This document shows positions 36,638-51,076 of a stretch of 64,000 nucleotides of DNA, piece by piece; position 1 is the stretch's first letter; each line of letters begins with the position of its first letter. Origin of the DNA: Spodoptera frugiperda (taxonomy: Eukaryota > Arthropoda > Insecta > Lepidoptera > Noctuidae). Location: assembly GCF_023101765.2 (NCBI RefSeq), contig NC_064236.1, positions 14,596,993 to 14,660,992 of the forward strand, written 5' to 3'. A program made the position numbers and the translations under genes. The notes beneath the pieces are model-generated. The model searched no databases. It was not told the origin of the DNA and was given only the letters and a program-made list of their open reading frames with translations.

Positions 36638-36845
36638 TTTTTATGAAATAGGTAGCAAACGAGCAGACGAGTCACTTGATGGTAAGCGATCAGCGCCGCC
36701 CATGGACTAACACCAGAGGAGTCACAGGCGTCGTTACGTTGCCGGCCTTTTAAAAAGGAGTATTCTCTTTTCTTGAAGGTTTGAAGGTCGTATCGGTTCA
36801 GAAATATCGCCGACGACAGCTCATTCTACAGTTGTCCTGTGTTTC
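36638..36845. repeat. Common lepidopteran dispersed repeat
   Basis: ggtagcaaacgagcagacga, gatggtaagcgatcagc, gccgcccatgga, caccagaggagtcacaggcg and gttgccggccttttaaaaag. A degenerate relative is in intron 1 of the NDUFA12-like gene, and a shorter trace may lie near 34680. Confidence 0.6.
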
Positions 36846-36999
36846 CACAGGAAGTTGTTATTTATAAATGGCTCTTTTTCCTGAAATTGCTATTACAAAC
36901 GTATTTTCTAAAGTCAATTAAAATATGTTTCCCATTTTCCGTCCTTTTCTTTTGCTGAGACCGAATGCGGGACAATATCCCCATAAGTAGTACCTACCT

Positions 37000-39900
37000 A
37001 GTAACTGACAACTAGCTTCCCCTTTGCAATATTTTGAGCCCTATTTGGCACATTTGTATGGACGTTCCTTGCCGGGATGTCCGTGATCTGTGTCTTCTAA
37101 GTAAAAGTCGAAATGGATATCGGTTCTATTGCGTGGTAGTAAGAACGATTTTTCCTAATGATTGTGACTAACATTCCTACTAGCAGTTTTTTAAGGTTGG
37201 TTTTAGTAGATGTTCTTTATTTACTACTTATTATTCTTTGTAAGGTAGGTAAGAAGATTCATAGTAATGAATTTCTGTTTCTTTAAATACTTTTGCTATG
37301 TAAAATTGAATCTCTTTTTTATATATTATATAGTAGGTTTTTAATACCAAATAAAGATAAAATCTCCAGTGTGTGTATACATTCATCAAATTATGTTTTG
37401 AGAAATATTCTAAAGAAAATCTTTTGTAACTTCAATCCTAAATTCTAAAGCTCAATGAAATTTGGTATGTAGGCCAGGCTTGAACTATAAAAGAGATATA
37501 TACGTAGGATAGCATACAGGTTTACCCGTGGGTTGTAGAATGGACTGAGGCTAAATAAATCCCATTCTCCTCCATTTAGCAGGACTGAGGTGCCATATAA
37601 AAGTCTATAAGCTAAAACGCAGGCCATTCATCAGTTTCGAATGAACTACAGCTTATAGAGGCTCATAAAGAGTATTCATACTAACACCATTAAACTGCGC
37701 CTAGTGTGGGCTCACTACAACTGGCGATGCGATGTGCACAATTGTCTTTGGACCTCTCAAAGGCAAGTTCTTTTGTTGCCTATAGAATACGTAGATTTTG
37801 TTGGGCATTAAATAATAGTAGTGAATTTCTTTCTAGGTTTTTAGACAGTATTTTTGATGTAGTTAAATGTGCAAAGATTAATGATTGTAGATACAATTAT
37901 AATTCTTGTGTCAATTATCAATTATCATAAAATTTTATATTCGAAATGTCTCAAGAAAGTTTAAAATGGGACCTAAATGTAATAAAATTTAAAGTACATT
38001 TAGCTTTATCTATGTACATGACATTATCTATCTCACCCACAAAATGGCATGACACAGAAGTTTCGTCCACAATCTACCCCACACTAACTGTACAGTACTT
38101 TCTAACATTTTTGACATATTTCTTCGCCCAGTGAGTCAGTGGTCGGTAGCGTTAGCGTCCCGTCACGTGTACATCACCTACGACTCCCTATCAGATGTAC
38201 GTTTTACATCGTACGTCCTACGGGCTCCACAAGTCACCTCGCGTTATCTGGCCGTTTACTTAGAACACGTACCGTCGATCTCGGCGGGATGTCTATGTGG
38301 TACATATTGTAGGATGTAGCGGACAGCGGGTGGGATTTTATCGCTCCTTGGATTTTAATGTGAAGTTTTTACTTTGCTGAATTTTGTGTTGTGGAGCTAA
38401 CTGTAAAAATCTTGAAAAAAAATTCGCTTTGGATTTTGTAAGACTAAAAACAATTTTATACGAAATATCAATAAACAAGTCAAGTTTAAATTTAAAAAAT
38501 AACATCTACAATTAAAAACGCATTTTTCTTAATATTACATGTTATATACCTACATACAAAATTGTAAGTACTTCTGTTTTTAATGGTTTAAGTAACATCG
38601 TTGTACATAGTACAAGCCCTTGACTTAGTATTACAGTAATTCACAATCTGTGTGGGACGATAATTTAGTTTCCAAATCGGTATGGGAAAACTGCTTTGAT
38701 TCTCACGGTACATTGTATACTTAACGTGCAGTTGCTACCACATTTAACGAACCTTTATGGTGTTTGTTTCAAAACTAGACGATTTTAAGAAATGCATATT
38801 ATTTAGTACGAAAGAAGAAAAATCTGTGATAAAAAATAGTAAAAGATTTGAAAAAAATCACAAAAAATTATAAAAAAATAGGTAGAATTATAATATATGT
38901 AATATTTATTATGTGCAACTTACATAGACATCCAACTGATAAAATCGCTTCCCGCTTCCAGTTCAACCCTTGTACTGCCACCAAACCCGATATTAGCCGA
39001 CTCTATTTTAAAAATTCTTAATATATTCGCTTTTAACTATTCAAATTGTCGTCAATAATTCAAGAGGTCGTACCCGCGTGACGTCATTGTACACGTCATA
39101 AAGTTCGGGAATTATTGCATTCTGGCTTGTAACTGATACTTTGTTACTTCCAACGATGACTAGATTATGACATATTATTACGATATAATAAAGTTATTCT
39201 ATCAGATACAGTGAGCATTTACATAAATAAACTATTGAGAAAGAATGTAAATTTTTGTTGTTCAAGTTCAAGTCAATAGGCTTCTGTTCTTGTTCGTTCG
39301 TAGCTTTTGGACTACTGTTGATAGTTATTAGAATTTATTGTTTAGGGAAGTGTTTTTTCTTACTTTTATAAAGGTGTAGATCGTCACATAGTGGGGAATG
39401 CTTGCTTGTACGAATGGGTCGTGGTATGAAGCTGAAAAAGATGTATCTATGTTGCAGCTTTGACCACATTCATTAATAGCTTTATACGTTTAGTCTTTGA
39501 AGGTAAAATGTATAGTAGGTATGCGTCTTGATTGCTGATGACGTCAACACCAAGAATTCGAAGTACCAAACACAAAAACGGAGTGAGGTGCCAAAACCAT
39601 AACCTTATTGACTTCAAATCGATTAAATGTTCGATGACAGATTTGATTACGTGCATCGATTCAAACTATAATCGATATTGACATGAACCGCTCGTGTCTT
39701 CCAATGCGAACCGACAAGTTCGTTGATATGTTTTCATTCTGTCATGACAGTTTTGATTAGGTTTGATGCGTTGACCGACCGCGGCTAAAAGAGTATTCGT
39801 GTTGTCAAAAATCTGTGATATTGATATCTTGGATGTCGTTTTTTTTGCATGTCTGCGGGTTTAGACTCGTGCTGTGTATGACTAATAAGGGTTGTTACTC

Positions 39901-42900
39901 GAAATATTTTCCAATATATATTTAGGAATTATTTTATGGAGCAGTAGGTAGTAATGTGATAACTTATCACATGAAGGGTATATTTTTTGCATGAACGACT
40001 ACCACTCAGTAACTCGTGTATGGGGTCATAGTGCGTTTTTTTTAATTTTGCTATGTTATTTAAATTGCCTTCGTTCATATATGTAATAGACAGATTTGTA
40101 TAAAAAATATAGTATTTCAGTGAAATTCTATCACAATAACTTCATTGTAAAGTTGATGCTTTCAGTGAGTTCGTGCAAGTTCGATCGGCGATACAATGGG
40201 TGCATATTTCAATCGCAGTCAGTGCTCTGGTAACTAAGTTGCAAATCAAGGTTTTTGTAAATAAAGTCTATAAACGTGTAGGTATATAGGCTATTATGTG
40301 TACTCTTCTTGGTTGATATATCTCGATATAATACCTCTTTTCATTCTAAGAAAAATTTCACTTAGGTATTTCATACATTCCTTTTCATGTAGGTATATTA
40401 GAGATATGATATAATAGTACTTTATCTTGCCTTGAATTAGGACTAATTAGGATTTTTGCGAAGAGACAGTGATATTTCAGTTCTTACTCAAATCCAACCT
40501 TGAGAATGCGGACCCAGCTTCATATCCCAAGCAAGATATCGGTCCCCAAACTTGATATACAAGAAACAATAAACGTAAAACGTGCATTATGTGTACATAA
40601 ATCAAATCGTGGTTCGTCCACGACACTTGTTAAATTGCTAATAAAAGTCTTCAACGCGACGCGTACGCATATATTAGAGTGGTTTTATTGCGACCGAGTG
40701 CATCGGCGCTTTTGATTGGCTCGCTGTCGGCTCGGCGGCGATCGGGTGAAGTCGCCTGTTCGAATTCCAAACCGACTGCGAAGTTAAATAGTGGGGTTTT
40801 GGGTTTTAATATTGTGTACTTTATAATATAATTATGTAAACGGACGGAGATGGTTGATTGCGATTTGGATATAAACAGAGGTAAATTAAAATATGTTTGT
40901 CAATCTGTCCTTTAGTAAAGCTAGCTGCTTGTTCCTAAATGTAAATATCTTTGTAGGTAAAAGAGTGAATTCAAATTCTCCATGTTTTTCGATCTATATA
41001 GTAAGCTTACTGAGATATTAAAATAAATTGTTTTTACTAAAATTTAATTTTCCTGTTGTGAAACCTTCAATTTCATAAAATACTAAGTAAGACTCTTAAC
41101 ATAATGTCGTTAATTAAAACAGGCAAGTTCTATGAAGTAACTCTTAAGTTTTAAGTAAATATTCCTAACTCAAGATGTTTGAAACCCATTTAGAGTCATA
41201 AAGATTTAGCAAATTGTAGTGTTAGGGTTATAAGTACAAAAGCACTTCAACATAATCCTATCTATTCAAAAGATTTTAGACTATATCATACAAACAATAA
41301 AGTTAAAAATATATTTGATAAATAGGGTTATGTTGATCTGCTGTTCAATGGCCTAAAGGAAAAATTCACGGTACAATTTTTGCTGTATAGGACCTGAAGT
41401 CATAGTATTGTTGGAGTCGCATTCAGGCGTGATGTTATAGTGTTATAATCGTAAAAAACATCGATAACTTAGCATTTATCTTAGTTATTTTAAGAGAGAA
41501 AAGTAGAACGAGGACTTCCCAAGAGTGAAGTAAACACGTTCGATAACTCTATACGGTATTAAATAAATATTTGGTAGGTATCACCTATCAACCTTTATTT
41601 CTTGAAGTGAAAATGTCTACGCATTAAATAGAATGCTTACTTTTTTAAAGTTGAAGGCTCAAAATTCATTTTGCCATACCCACACCAGAACTCCAAACTC
41701 CCAAGCTAAGTATAAATTTCCTTAAACCGTCCATAATAACTTTTCTTCATCAGGAAATTGAATACGAAGATCACATAACGAACAAGGCAATCAATGTTAG
41801 TTATTTAATTTAAATAGTAATATAAATTCACAATACAAACACGCCGCGACTTAGAACACATAAGTTAATATGAAAGTCAATGAAATAAATTATTTTTTAC
41901 TAAAACCCACCGGTTGACCTTGATCACATCGGCGCCCACATATGCCCGGGCTATGTACCGTTAAAAAAACTAGTACAGTTACTAACTCAACTGGATTGCG
42001 TACAATTTTTATAATAAAACGTATAATGTTTAATATAATCTCGAATGGATGTGGGAATAAAGCTCCATTGTGAGATTGCTTTGTTCATCTTAGCGCCAGT
42101 TGTGTAGCGCTTTTTGAAAATTGGTTTCGTGAAGTTGGTTTTGCTGCCCACGTACTGATTGTCGTTGATATATAGAAAAAAGCATGTCATTAATATCTTG
42201 ATTTTTACTGTACATAACCTAACACTAGCTTTCGACGCACAGAAGCAATGATTTATCTGTTTCCCATAGCAGTAGAAACTGATTCTTTACAGTAGATATT
42301 CTTTTACATGGTTCAATCAGTTATGTGCAGCATAGTACAACATAGTTTCGGATGGACTTTGTCTTTAAGTGATAGGATTTTCATACTAATTCTATTTTAT
42401 ATATACGTAAACACTTTTAGTCTAATTTGTTAATAATTACTTAGCTTATCGATGAACAAATATCCAAATGACCATTACATTTTATTGAAGACATCGTCCA
42501 TATTCCTACTACACAAGACATTTTAAGTACCGGTCCTACACAAAAAATGAGCAAAATAACTTTTCCCGTTAAAGCTTAAATCCGTAATTTCATAGACAGT
42601 TCAATGTTACTCGTTAATTAAACTTTTATAAAGATTCTTGTAGGCTTCTGTTTGTAAACCAATTACTTTATTTACATGAACAACTTCTCAAATCAGTAAG
42701 CAGCTTAGTGATCTACAAAAAAATAATAAATAATATTGGTAGCGAAGTTATTGGAATTAAGCAGACGGTCTTATTTTTTGCTAGACAGAAAATAGATAAA
42801 TATTGATTCGGAATATGAATAGATCAACATCCCAAGTACCGGGTTTTACCACTGCTGGGGTTAGTCATAAGGTTTAGATTTGGTAGAAAGTGCTACAGCT

Positions 42901-45170
42901 CGGTTTTTGTGGCACCAGTGGGAAAAAAGTTGGCACACGTCTCGACAGGTATCATCTTAATATTGAAATATCCATACTTGTAATCTAGTTTAATGTTCAG
43001 CTTTAATCTGTTGTCTAGTTAACGTGCACTGTGTATGTAGTTAAATTCAATTTCCTTTAGAGCATTTATGAGAGTATATTTCGGTTATTTACTGTCATAG
43101 TGTTTATAGGGACCATGATCTGTTTTAAATATACTTATGTAGAAATGTAAGTAAAGCAGTCTCGGAAATTTCTAGCTACAAATAGCGCTAACATTCCTAG
43201 CACAGTGAACCTATTTAAAATACCGAAACTAGTATAATTAGATGACCTTGTAAGTCAACGATGTTTAGATTTTATAGTTTGTATAATTGAATACCTTATA
43301 CATCATTTTACAGATGGCTAATTATAGTGTAACTGATACTGTCAGTTGAAGCGATTGTATCGCTGATTTGCATACCTATCTCATCTTGTATCTTGTAAAC
43401 TGAGAGTTTTTGACTTGATGTGATTTCTTCACGCTCGTGTCGAAGGAGATCGATAACAGTTGGTACTTATTATACAAAGTTGTTACCGGCATTTGATTTA
43501 AGGATGGTTTTCGGAACATAGTGAAGTTTGTTTGTTTGCTTTTTGAGAAAATGTGTTAATTTATACGAAGATATTTCGACATAATCGTCGTATTTAACTT
43601 AATATGTTTAACCTATGACTTAATGAAAACCAATACACGATTCTAACTTTACCATTAGAATAGTCAGAAAAATAATGCTTAATTTTACAACTCTAAGTTC
43701 TCTCAGTCGTCCATCTATTAAAATTAAATATTGTTTAAAAGTTCAACTCAAGGAGCGCAGTGTAGAACGTTCCCACCCACATTATTGTCTCAGTTCCTCC
43801 GTTTATGAGATGCACGTCCGAACATTATGCAACATAGATGTTCTTATACCCGATTATTCATAGCATAAGAAATAGTATTACCTAATCTGATATCCGAACA
43901 TAGACCTGTAATACTCCTGCTAATAGGGTATAAATTGCAATTGTCAAAAGGGAATGCTTCCAATGTAATAACGAAGCGATCTGCCCTTTGCTCGCATACG
44001 ATAATAGGTCCTAAAATCTAGTTGAATACGTTGTCTATTAATTAAAATAAAGCACGTAGATCGGATAAGTAGTTGTTGACTTATATGCTCAGTAATGTAT
44101 AGACTGGGAGAGATTTTGTTAGATATCACCTACGTATGTTTAAAGAGGATTGCAAAATTTACCGTTGAGGATACTTTTTTTACTTGATAAGCTCTTAGAG
44201 TATTTCATTCCAACTTTATGCCTATTAAAAGTTGTGCAATAGCTTTCTTTACCAGTGAGCAAATCACTTACAAACGACATTCGTTTCAGTGATCTTAGAA
44301 AAGGAAAAATGTCTCCATCCGTAGCAATTCATAGCACCATTAAGGGCCGTCTGGCAAACGTCTCTAAAGTTAAAAATGTTGCTGAGCTTCAATGATAAAG
44401 TTGCAATAAAGTGATATCCGAGAAAAGTTGGTGAACTTATGCATGCTGATCTCTTTGTAAGCCGTCTCCACCGGACCGAGATATCGTTACTGAGGGGACT
44501 TCTAACAGAAAACTTCAAGCTACGGCTCTTTTAGCAAAATAAAAGTTACATAACAACTTGGATTTAAGTTAAACCTTACTTCAATAACTTCAACACTGAA
44601 TATCTTTATCAAAAAGATAACCGTCGCTAATAATCTTTAGCTTTTATGGATAATAGCTGGCTCCCATGGTGTTTTATCACCAAAATCTCCGTGTTTATGA
44701 AATTTAGATATATTTTTATGGTTTTTCGGCCATCCATGGGAAAATACAGTGGCTTCATCAACTTGATATTATATGAACTGGAGTTTAATGGAGTTAGTGG
44801 AAGTTTGAACTTAGTTGTAGAGAATTTAAAGTGCATTTTTACATGAATGGTTGTAATGTTTATTGCTGTAATACGAAGAAGTACAAATGTTTAAGGTTTG
44901 ATCATGCTGGGTTTGGAATGGTAAAGGGAGATACCGAATTAGCTACTCATAGTACAGAGTTACTAACTTTTGAGAGATGCGCAGTATAATATGAAGTGAA
45001 CGCTTCTTTCTAATAAATTATGCGTAGATTTGAATTTTAAGTACCTACGAAATATTTATGCATTTACGAATTGATCTGATCGTCACGATTGCATCTGCTT
45101 ATAGTGTGTTTGAGAGTTGTTTATACTCTGTCTACGCGTGGTTTTCTACTCTTTAAACACTCCTCATTGT
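37000..45170. other. Non-coding stretch, probably intron or flank of the apterous-type gene
   Basis: No exon for LIM2 or the homeodomain, and no other recognisable protein, was found. GC-richer islands occur at 38110-38330 and 40680-40780 (the latter with a CCAAT-like gattggct). Confidence 0.5.
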
Positions 45171-45177
45171 TCTTTTG

Positions 45178-45285
45178 TCATCATCATCATCATCATCATC
45201 ATCATATCCGCCACTAGATCTCCACCAATGACTTCCAGATAGGCCGGTTGGAAGCGACCTGCATCCAGCGGCTTCCTGCGACCTT
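45178..45285. repeat. (TCA)n microsatellite with a dispersed-repeat end
   Basis: Nine or so TCA units at 45178-45208 are joined to ccgccactagatctccacca atgacttccagataggccgg ttggaagcgacctgcatcca, a block I know as a common moth retroelement end next to TCA/TGA repeats. Confidence 0.55.
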
Positions 45286-46094
45286 AATAATTGTTCCTTT
45301 ACTTGTATACAAATAAGTGTTTAGATCAAATACACCCAAAACACGTATAAATACAATGTACAAAGATATACAAAAGTACTTGTACTGGATATGTCTTATA
45401 CAGACAAGAGATAACTAAGTTAAATTAAATTTTTACCAGCCATTACGTTATCGGGAACAAATATAAACAAAGATTGTGATACGTTACATTGTGTGGCTTG
45501 TGCACTGACTGGGAACGTGATGGAGTCTCCATTATTCGAAAGAATGTACCTATACTGGCAAGCAGGTCAACTTACTGCAATGTGGCAATTTTTTAAAAGA
45601 AAACTATAGATTCAATAAGTTTGTCTATTTGATCTGAAAATCAAACGCTACTCGTGTTTGCGACTACATAGTACAATGAGGAAGTAAGTTTGAATTTTTT
45701 GGTAATATTAGATTATTATTTAAGGAAATATTATTGGCTAAATTACCTACATTATTGATGTGAACTAGATACCTACTAGTAGAACAAGCAGTTAATAAAT
45801 TATTTATAACAGATAGGCACATGTTTTTCTTACATAATAAATTCCGAATTATTTATTTATAGCACGACTATATTTTTATAAATATAACGTTACAATTAAT
45901 TAACTTTTTAATAACAGACAGAAAAACGCGGCATTGTTTACACCGAATGTCGTTTATAATTATAATCATGTCTACTAATTCATTATAGTGAACGACCACG
46001 ATGAAGGGTGTAATTACGGCCCTTACTTCCAGGTATCTATTGCGTTCCCACCCTTGGACATCGGAAAAAAATCAATTACTGTTCGCGTGTTCTA

Positions 46095-46175
46095 AAGGAG
46101 TTTGATCGCGCTAATCCGCCGGCCAGCGTGTGCGCATACCGTGACGTCACGCGAGCTTCCGGCGGGAAAATCATT
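46095..46175. promoter_or_regulatory. GC-rich island with a palindromic CRE motif
   Basis: gatcgcgctaatccgccggc and gtgtgcgcataccgtgacgt surround TGACGTCA at 46142-46149, the full CREB/ATF palindrome. A TAATCC homeodomain-type word lies upstream. The regulatory role is inference. Confidence 0.3.
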
Positions 46176-47400
46176 TTAATTCTTTTAATACATCCCAACA
46201 ACTATTAGCTTTACAATTCCAAACTCTATACCCCAAATCATAAAGTCTTTTAGACAATTTTTTGGATGAAAATATATTTGTCAAGTTTATGAAGATACGG
46301 TCTGATAAAGAAGTGATTTTAGACATCCAGGCCCAAGAGTTATGTCTGTAAGTTTGTGCATCCTACATATTTATGGTATTCGGTAATATGTTGACTGTGT
46401 GGTATGTGTGTGGCTATTATAATAGTTTTTGTGGGTTTCCATGTCTAAGGTAATGGGGGAAGCGGATTATAATAAGTAATGGTTGAGAAGCTGCCTTTGT
46501 TTTATAATTATCTTAAGTCGAATTGACGCATGCCGGTCGTTTTCATAGTTTTCCTGTTACATCACTGCACTAGCGTAAATTCATTCGGAAATCTCATTAA
46601 AGTGTCTGTTGAGTTAGGGAATGTTTGCTTAGTACGATATTTCATTTTGAGTAATTTGGTTGGAGTTTATGTACCTACGTCTTTTTATTTCAATGGAAAT
46701 ATTTTGCGTTTTATTATCCACTACTTCTATAGTTTCATTCAAGTCTTTTAGCACTGTCTCGCTAAACACAAGGCGCGAAGTCTGAACATATTATCTAGGT
46801 AACGCTAAACTTAATCCATTTCTAAAGCGCGGCATCAAGAATCGCTCCACTGAGTTTATTCACGATTGCTATCGTATGGGAGCGAGGCAGCATTGTGTTT
46901 CAGTTCACACAGCGGCGCTTGCGATGGTCCGAAGAAACGCCGCGATACATCAAACGCAGATGCAAAGCTATAAGATGCACAATAATTATTATCTATTCCA
47001 TATTACATATATTATAATCGATAAACTATTTTATTGAAATAAAGTCATCTTTGTGAACATCAAGTTGCTCTTCATTCCACAACGAATGTAGTTTGAACGA
47101 GCGATATGTTGTAAGTAATAACCCACAGTGTATGCACAGTAATAAACTCGTAAGCGAAGTGATAATCGGCCTTTTCGCATCATTATAATCGCGTGTAGGT
47201 AATACTTATCTTTACGCGGCATTTCAGATCTGTAATTATAAAGTAATTTCTTATTTATAAAGGAGTATCTACTTGTATTTTGTATTGCTTTTGCCCGCGA
47301 TGTGACGACTCGACTCGTACCTTGTGCCATTTTACGATACAAGAGACACCTGTTAAACAGTTTCTACCTTTCAAGGTCTTTGAAGGACCATTTTAGTATG

Positions 47401-48085
<685 letters not shown>

Positions 48086-49140
48086 GGACCTACCGCTGCA
48101 ATGACAGCGATCCCAACTTTACTATGTATGTACTCAATACTGTGTACCTTAAACTCGTTATACCTAAGTTATGGACATTATTTCGTTGTTAATAAACTAT
48201 CAATTTCCTGTCAGCTTGTCCATCTATCATGGAGTTCTAGAGTCGTTATATTAATGTTGTTCATAAATTTAATGTGGTTTTTGTAATTTAATGGTAGGTA
48301 GGTAATCCGCTTCGAGTTCACGTGGTAAAAATCTACAACCATTCCATTTATAAAATTTTCTATCGCAAAAATCTTGTCTAGAGAGATAAAAAATCTAATA
48401 CGCAAACAATACGGTCGAACCATTTTCCGTCATACATATGTTGTAGCAATTTTATTGTGAAAAGCACTCTCTCGAGTTTTATTCTATCTGTATCCTTTGA
48501 GACAAAGCTCCTATTCCGAACATCACCGTCCACTTACGGAGACTACAAACACTAATAGTATTACTGCACAGAAGAAGCTATTCTGAATATTTCTGAATAG
48601 CGTTCAAGTAGCTTAGCTCCCACTGGGCCATGAGAATAGCACATTCGAATATCTCTGCATAACGGAATATTAGGTGCTTTGTTTTCGGCAACTGATATGT
48701 TAAGAGGATATGATATAAACTACATACATTGATGTTTCATAATTCTCTTACTTGGACATGTTTCGACCGAATCAACAATTAGTTATCTTTACGCTCGGTC
48801 TCACGTAAGAAACAAATATTCTTAGTGGATTAATCTGAGTGGACGTTTGTAGAGAACATCTTCAGTGTTCTGGAGGTGTTCAATTGTGTTTAGATGTGTT
48901 GGAATTACGGTGGGTATTACAGCTTGTCTCGTCTACATGTCTAATTCAATTTTAAACACTTTTAATCCGTGTACGGCGAGCCAGATGTTTGTCTAAAGCT
49001 TGAGAAAATTGGGATTTCGTATAGGTACAGTTTACAGTTTGTAGCAACATGTCAATTCATAAGAAAGTAAATTAATGTGGAAGCAAAGAGGATTATGAGT
49101 GTTAAAATATGAAATAGTTTAATTTGGAGAAGATTAAGAT

Positions 49141-50184
49141 CAACAAATGCCTTTAATAGGAAATCCAATAGTTACTAAGAACGTCTTTACCATCGGTGTC
49201 GAGACGACGATGAAGTACCTAGGACTCGTCCTCGACAGCCGATGGAACTTCGTGGAGCACTTCCGACGTTTGGCTCCTAAGTTGGAACGGACAGGGGCTG
49301 CGCTTAAGCGACTCCTGTCCAACTGCGGGGGGGAAATGCCTCCTGCCGGTGGTTATACGCGGGGATCGTGCGGTCCATGGTCCTCTACGGAGCCCCTATG
49401 TGGACACTGAACCTGATGCGGCGGCTAGCTCGGGCGCCGCTCATGTCCCAGAGCGTCATGTCCATTCGAGGGATCCGCGGATATCGCACGATCTCCGGAG
49501 AGGCGGCTAACCTCCTTGCCGGACTACCGCCGTGGGATTTGGAGGCGATGGTGCTCGCGCGCGTCATTAGTTTCGCCGGGGCGAAACTCCACTGCCGCGC
49601 CAGATCAGTGCGTGGCTGGATGAGCTCCGGCGCGATCTCATGGCAGCAACGACTGTCGCAACCGAGGGCTGCCCTGCGTGGGCTGAGCACCGCCGTGACC
49701 TCAGGGATGTGGTCGGTGACGGCGACCTCTCGCGTTCGGCATTGGTACAAGCCATGGTGCGGAGCGAGGGGGACTGGGATGCCGTCTCCTCCTTCTGCGA
49801 AGCAGTCATGCCAGCTAAGGAGGACGAACCTCACGCACCAGTCGTCGCCATAGACACTCTGGGCGTCAGGGATCGCGCGATGATCTCCGGCCACCGTAAG
49901 TGTGGGTCTGCGGATGGCGAGCAAGGGTAGCTCGCCGCCCGTGACCCCCAGACCCGTGCGTGCGGCGCCTCGCGTTCCGCGCGCGCCTAAAAGGTCCATC
50001 AGACCACCACAGATGGGTCCCAGTAGGGCTGACACCTGATCCGGAGCTGCGGACTACCTAGCGGGTTTACCGGGGCTCCGGCTCAAAAAGTAGGAGAAGG
50101 AACGGGGTGGTTTTTAGTCAGTAAGAGTCTGACACTCCCTTTCGCCTCGCCCAAGGCGAGGGAAGTCATTAGATGAAAAAAAAA
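49141..50184 (+). pseudogene. R1-clade non-LTR retrotransposon, 5'-truncated copy with frameshifts
   Basis: The copy starts inside ORF2 at a segment reading T-T-M-K-Y-L-G-L-V-L-D-S-R-W-N-F, then G-A-A-L-K-R-L-L. After a frameshift near 49370 it continues S-M-V-L-Y-G-A-P and G-Y-R-T-I-S-G-E-A-A. The stretch that should hold the C-H-H-C half of the zinc-binding motif is deleted between about 49620 and 49665, and the text resumes in a third frame as C-P-A-W-A-E-H. A 3' UTR and an A-run (50175-50184) close it. At least two frame breaks and one deletion make it non-functional. Confidence 0.8.
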
Positions 50185-50678
50185 CTATGGACGTCTAAAA
50201 TATGGAATGTATAAGTTCCTCCCATACGTATACCTACGTTATGTTACGCTACCTACAATTACTGGTCATCAGTTTTACAGTACTCCCAAGCACTCGGTCC
50301 AAAGGTCATCCGCTTTATGGGTCCCGCAATAAGACCCCTATAAATTCCTCCAGCATTCGCAATCTGCATAAGCAGTTGTATGCATTTTTATTCGCAGTTA
50401 TTTATAACTTCAATTTTGTTTTGCATACTTACCTAAATAAAAGAAACAGTCATTTATTTTAGTGAACTTTCGGGTGCAGATTTGTGGGCCAATAATGTTA
50501 ATTTTCTTACTATGGTGTGCATAAGTGAAAACAAAATAATTACTCGTACATTGATTTTGTTTAAAAATCTTCTTAAAGTGATTTGTTAAATAATGTGAGC
50601 TGAAACAAAATTAAATGTACTAGGTAAAGGTACTACATGAGAATCCAATCGTAATCACAAGTTTTTACGCGCAATAGT

Positions 50679-51076
50679 ATGACTTTGTGTAAATCGATTA
50701 AAGAGTCACCGAGCAAAGTGCAAGTGAGATTAATAGGAGTAAGTCATTCAAGACGAAAGGTAGTTAAGATGATCCAATGGATCCACACGCTCGCGTGCCA
50801 TCCATCTCAATATCCGGAATCGGGCACGAGCGTAGCAGTAAATATAAACAGTGTTTTCACGCGCCGCTCAGACGAACTTATCGTCCGCGTCCGGGTCACC
50901 GGGCCTCGAACACTTATCGGTCGGATAGGCGATGTGCACATTACTACCCGATAGACCGCGACTGCGACGCCGACGCCATGCGCCACCACAAATGTGTTAG
51001 TCGACGTGATACGATCACTCACATACGAGAATCGAGCTCCAATTATTGTATTTGGTACACTGCGTCTAGCTTATAA
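50679..51076 (+). other. GC-richer island with overlapping open frames
   Basis: Two + strand frames (91 and 99 codons) and one - strand frame overlap in a CpG-rich stretch (cgcgccgctcagacgaactt, gactgcgacgccgacgccat). Neither product looks like a known protein, and the frames are probably open because stops are rare in GC-rich DNA. A promoter or 5' exon is possible. Confidence 0.25.

Noticed and set aside
45178..45208. Regular TCA repeats as a CRISPR-like array
   Set aside because: A plain trinucleotide microsatellite without spacers, in a eukaryotic genome.
47031..47342. - strand 103-codon frame
   Set aside because: No recognisable domain, no exon context, and basic/AT-rich composition typical of chance frames.
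49385..50035. - strand 216-codon frame
   Set aside because: Antisense of the GC-rich R1-clade copy; long only because stops are rare there.
50175..50210. Target duplication for the + strand R1-clade copy
   Set aside because: The bases after the A-run (ctatggacgtc) do not recur at the 5' side near 49140.
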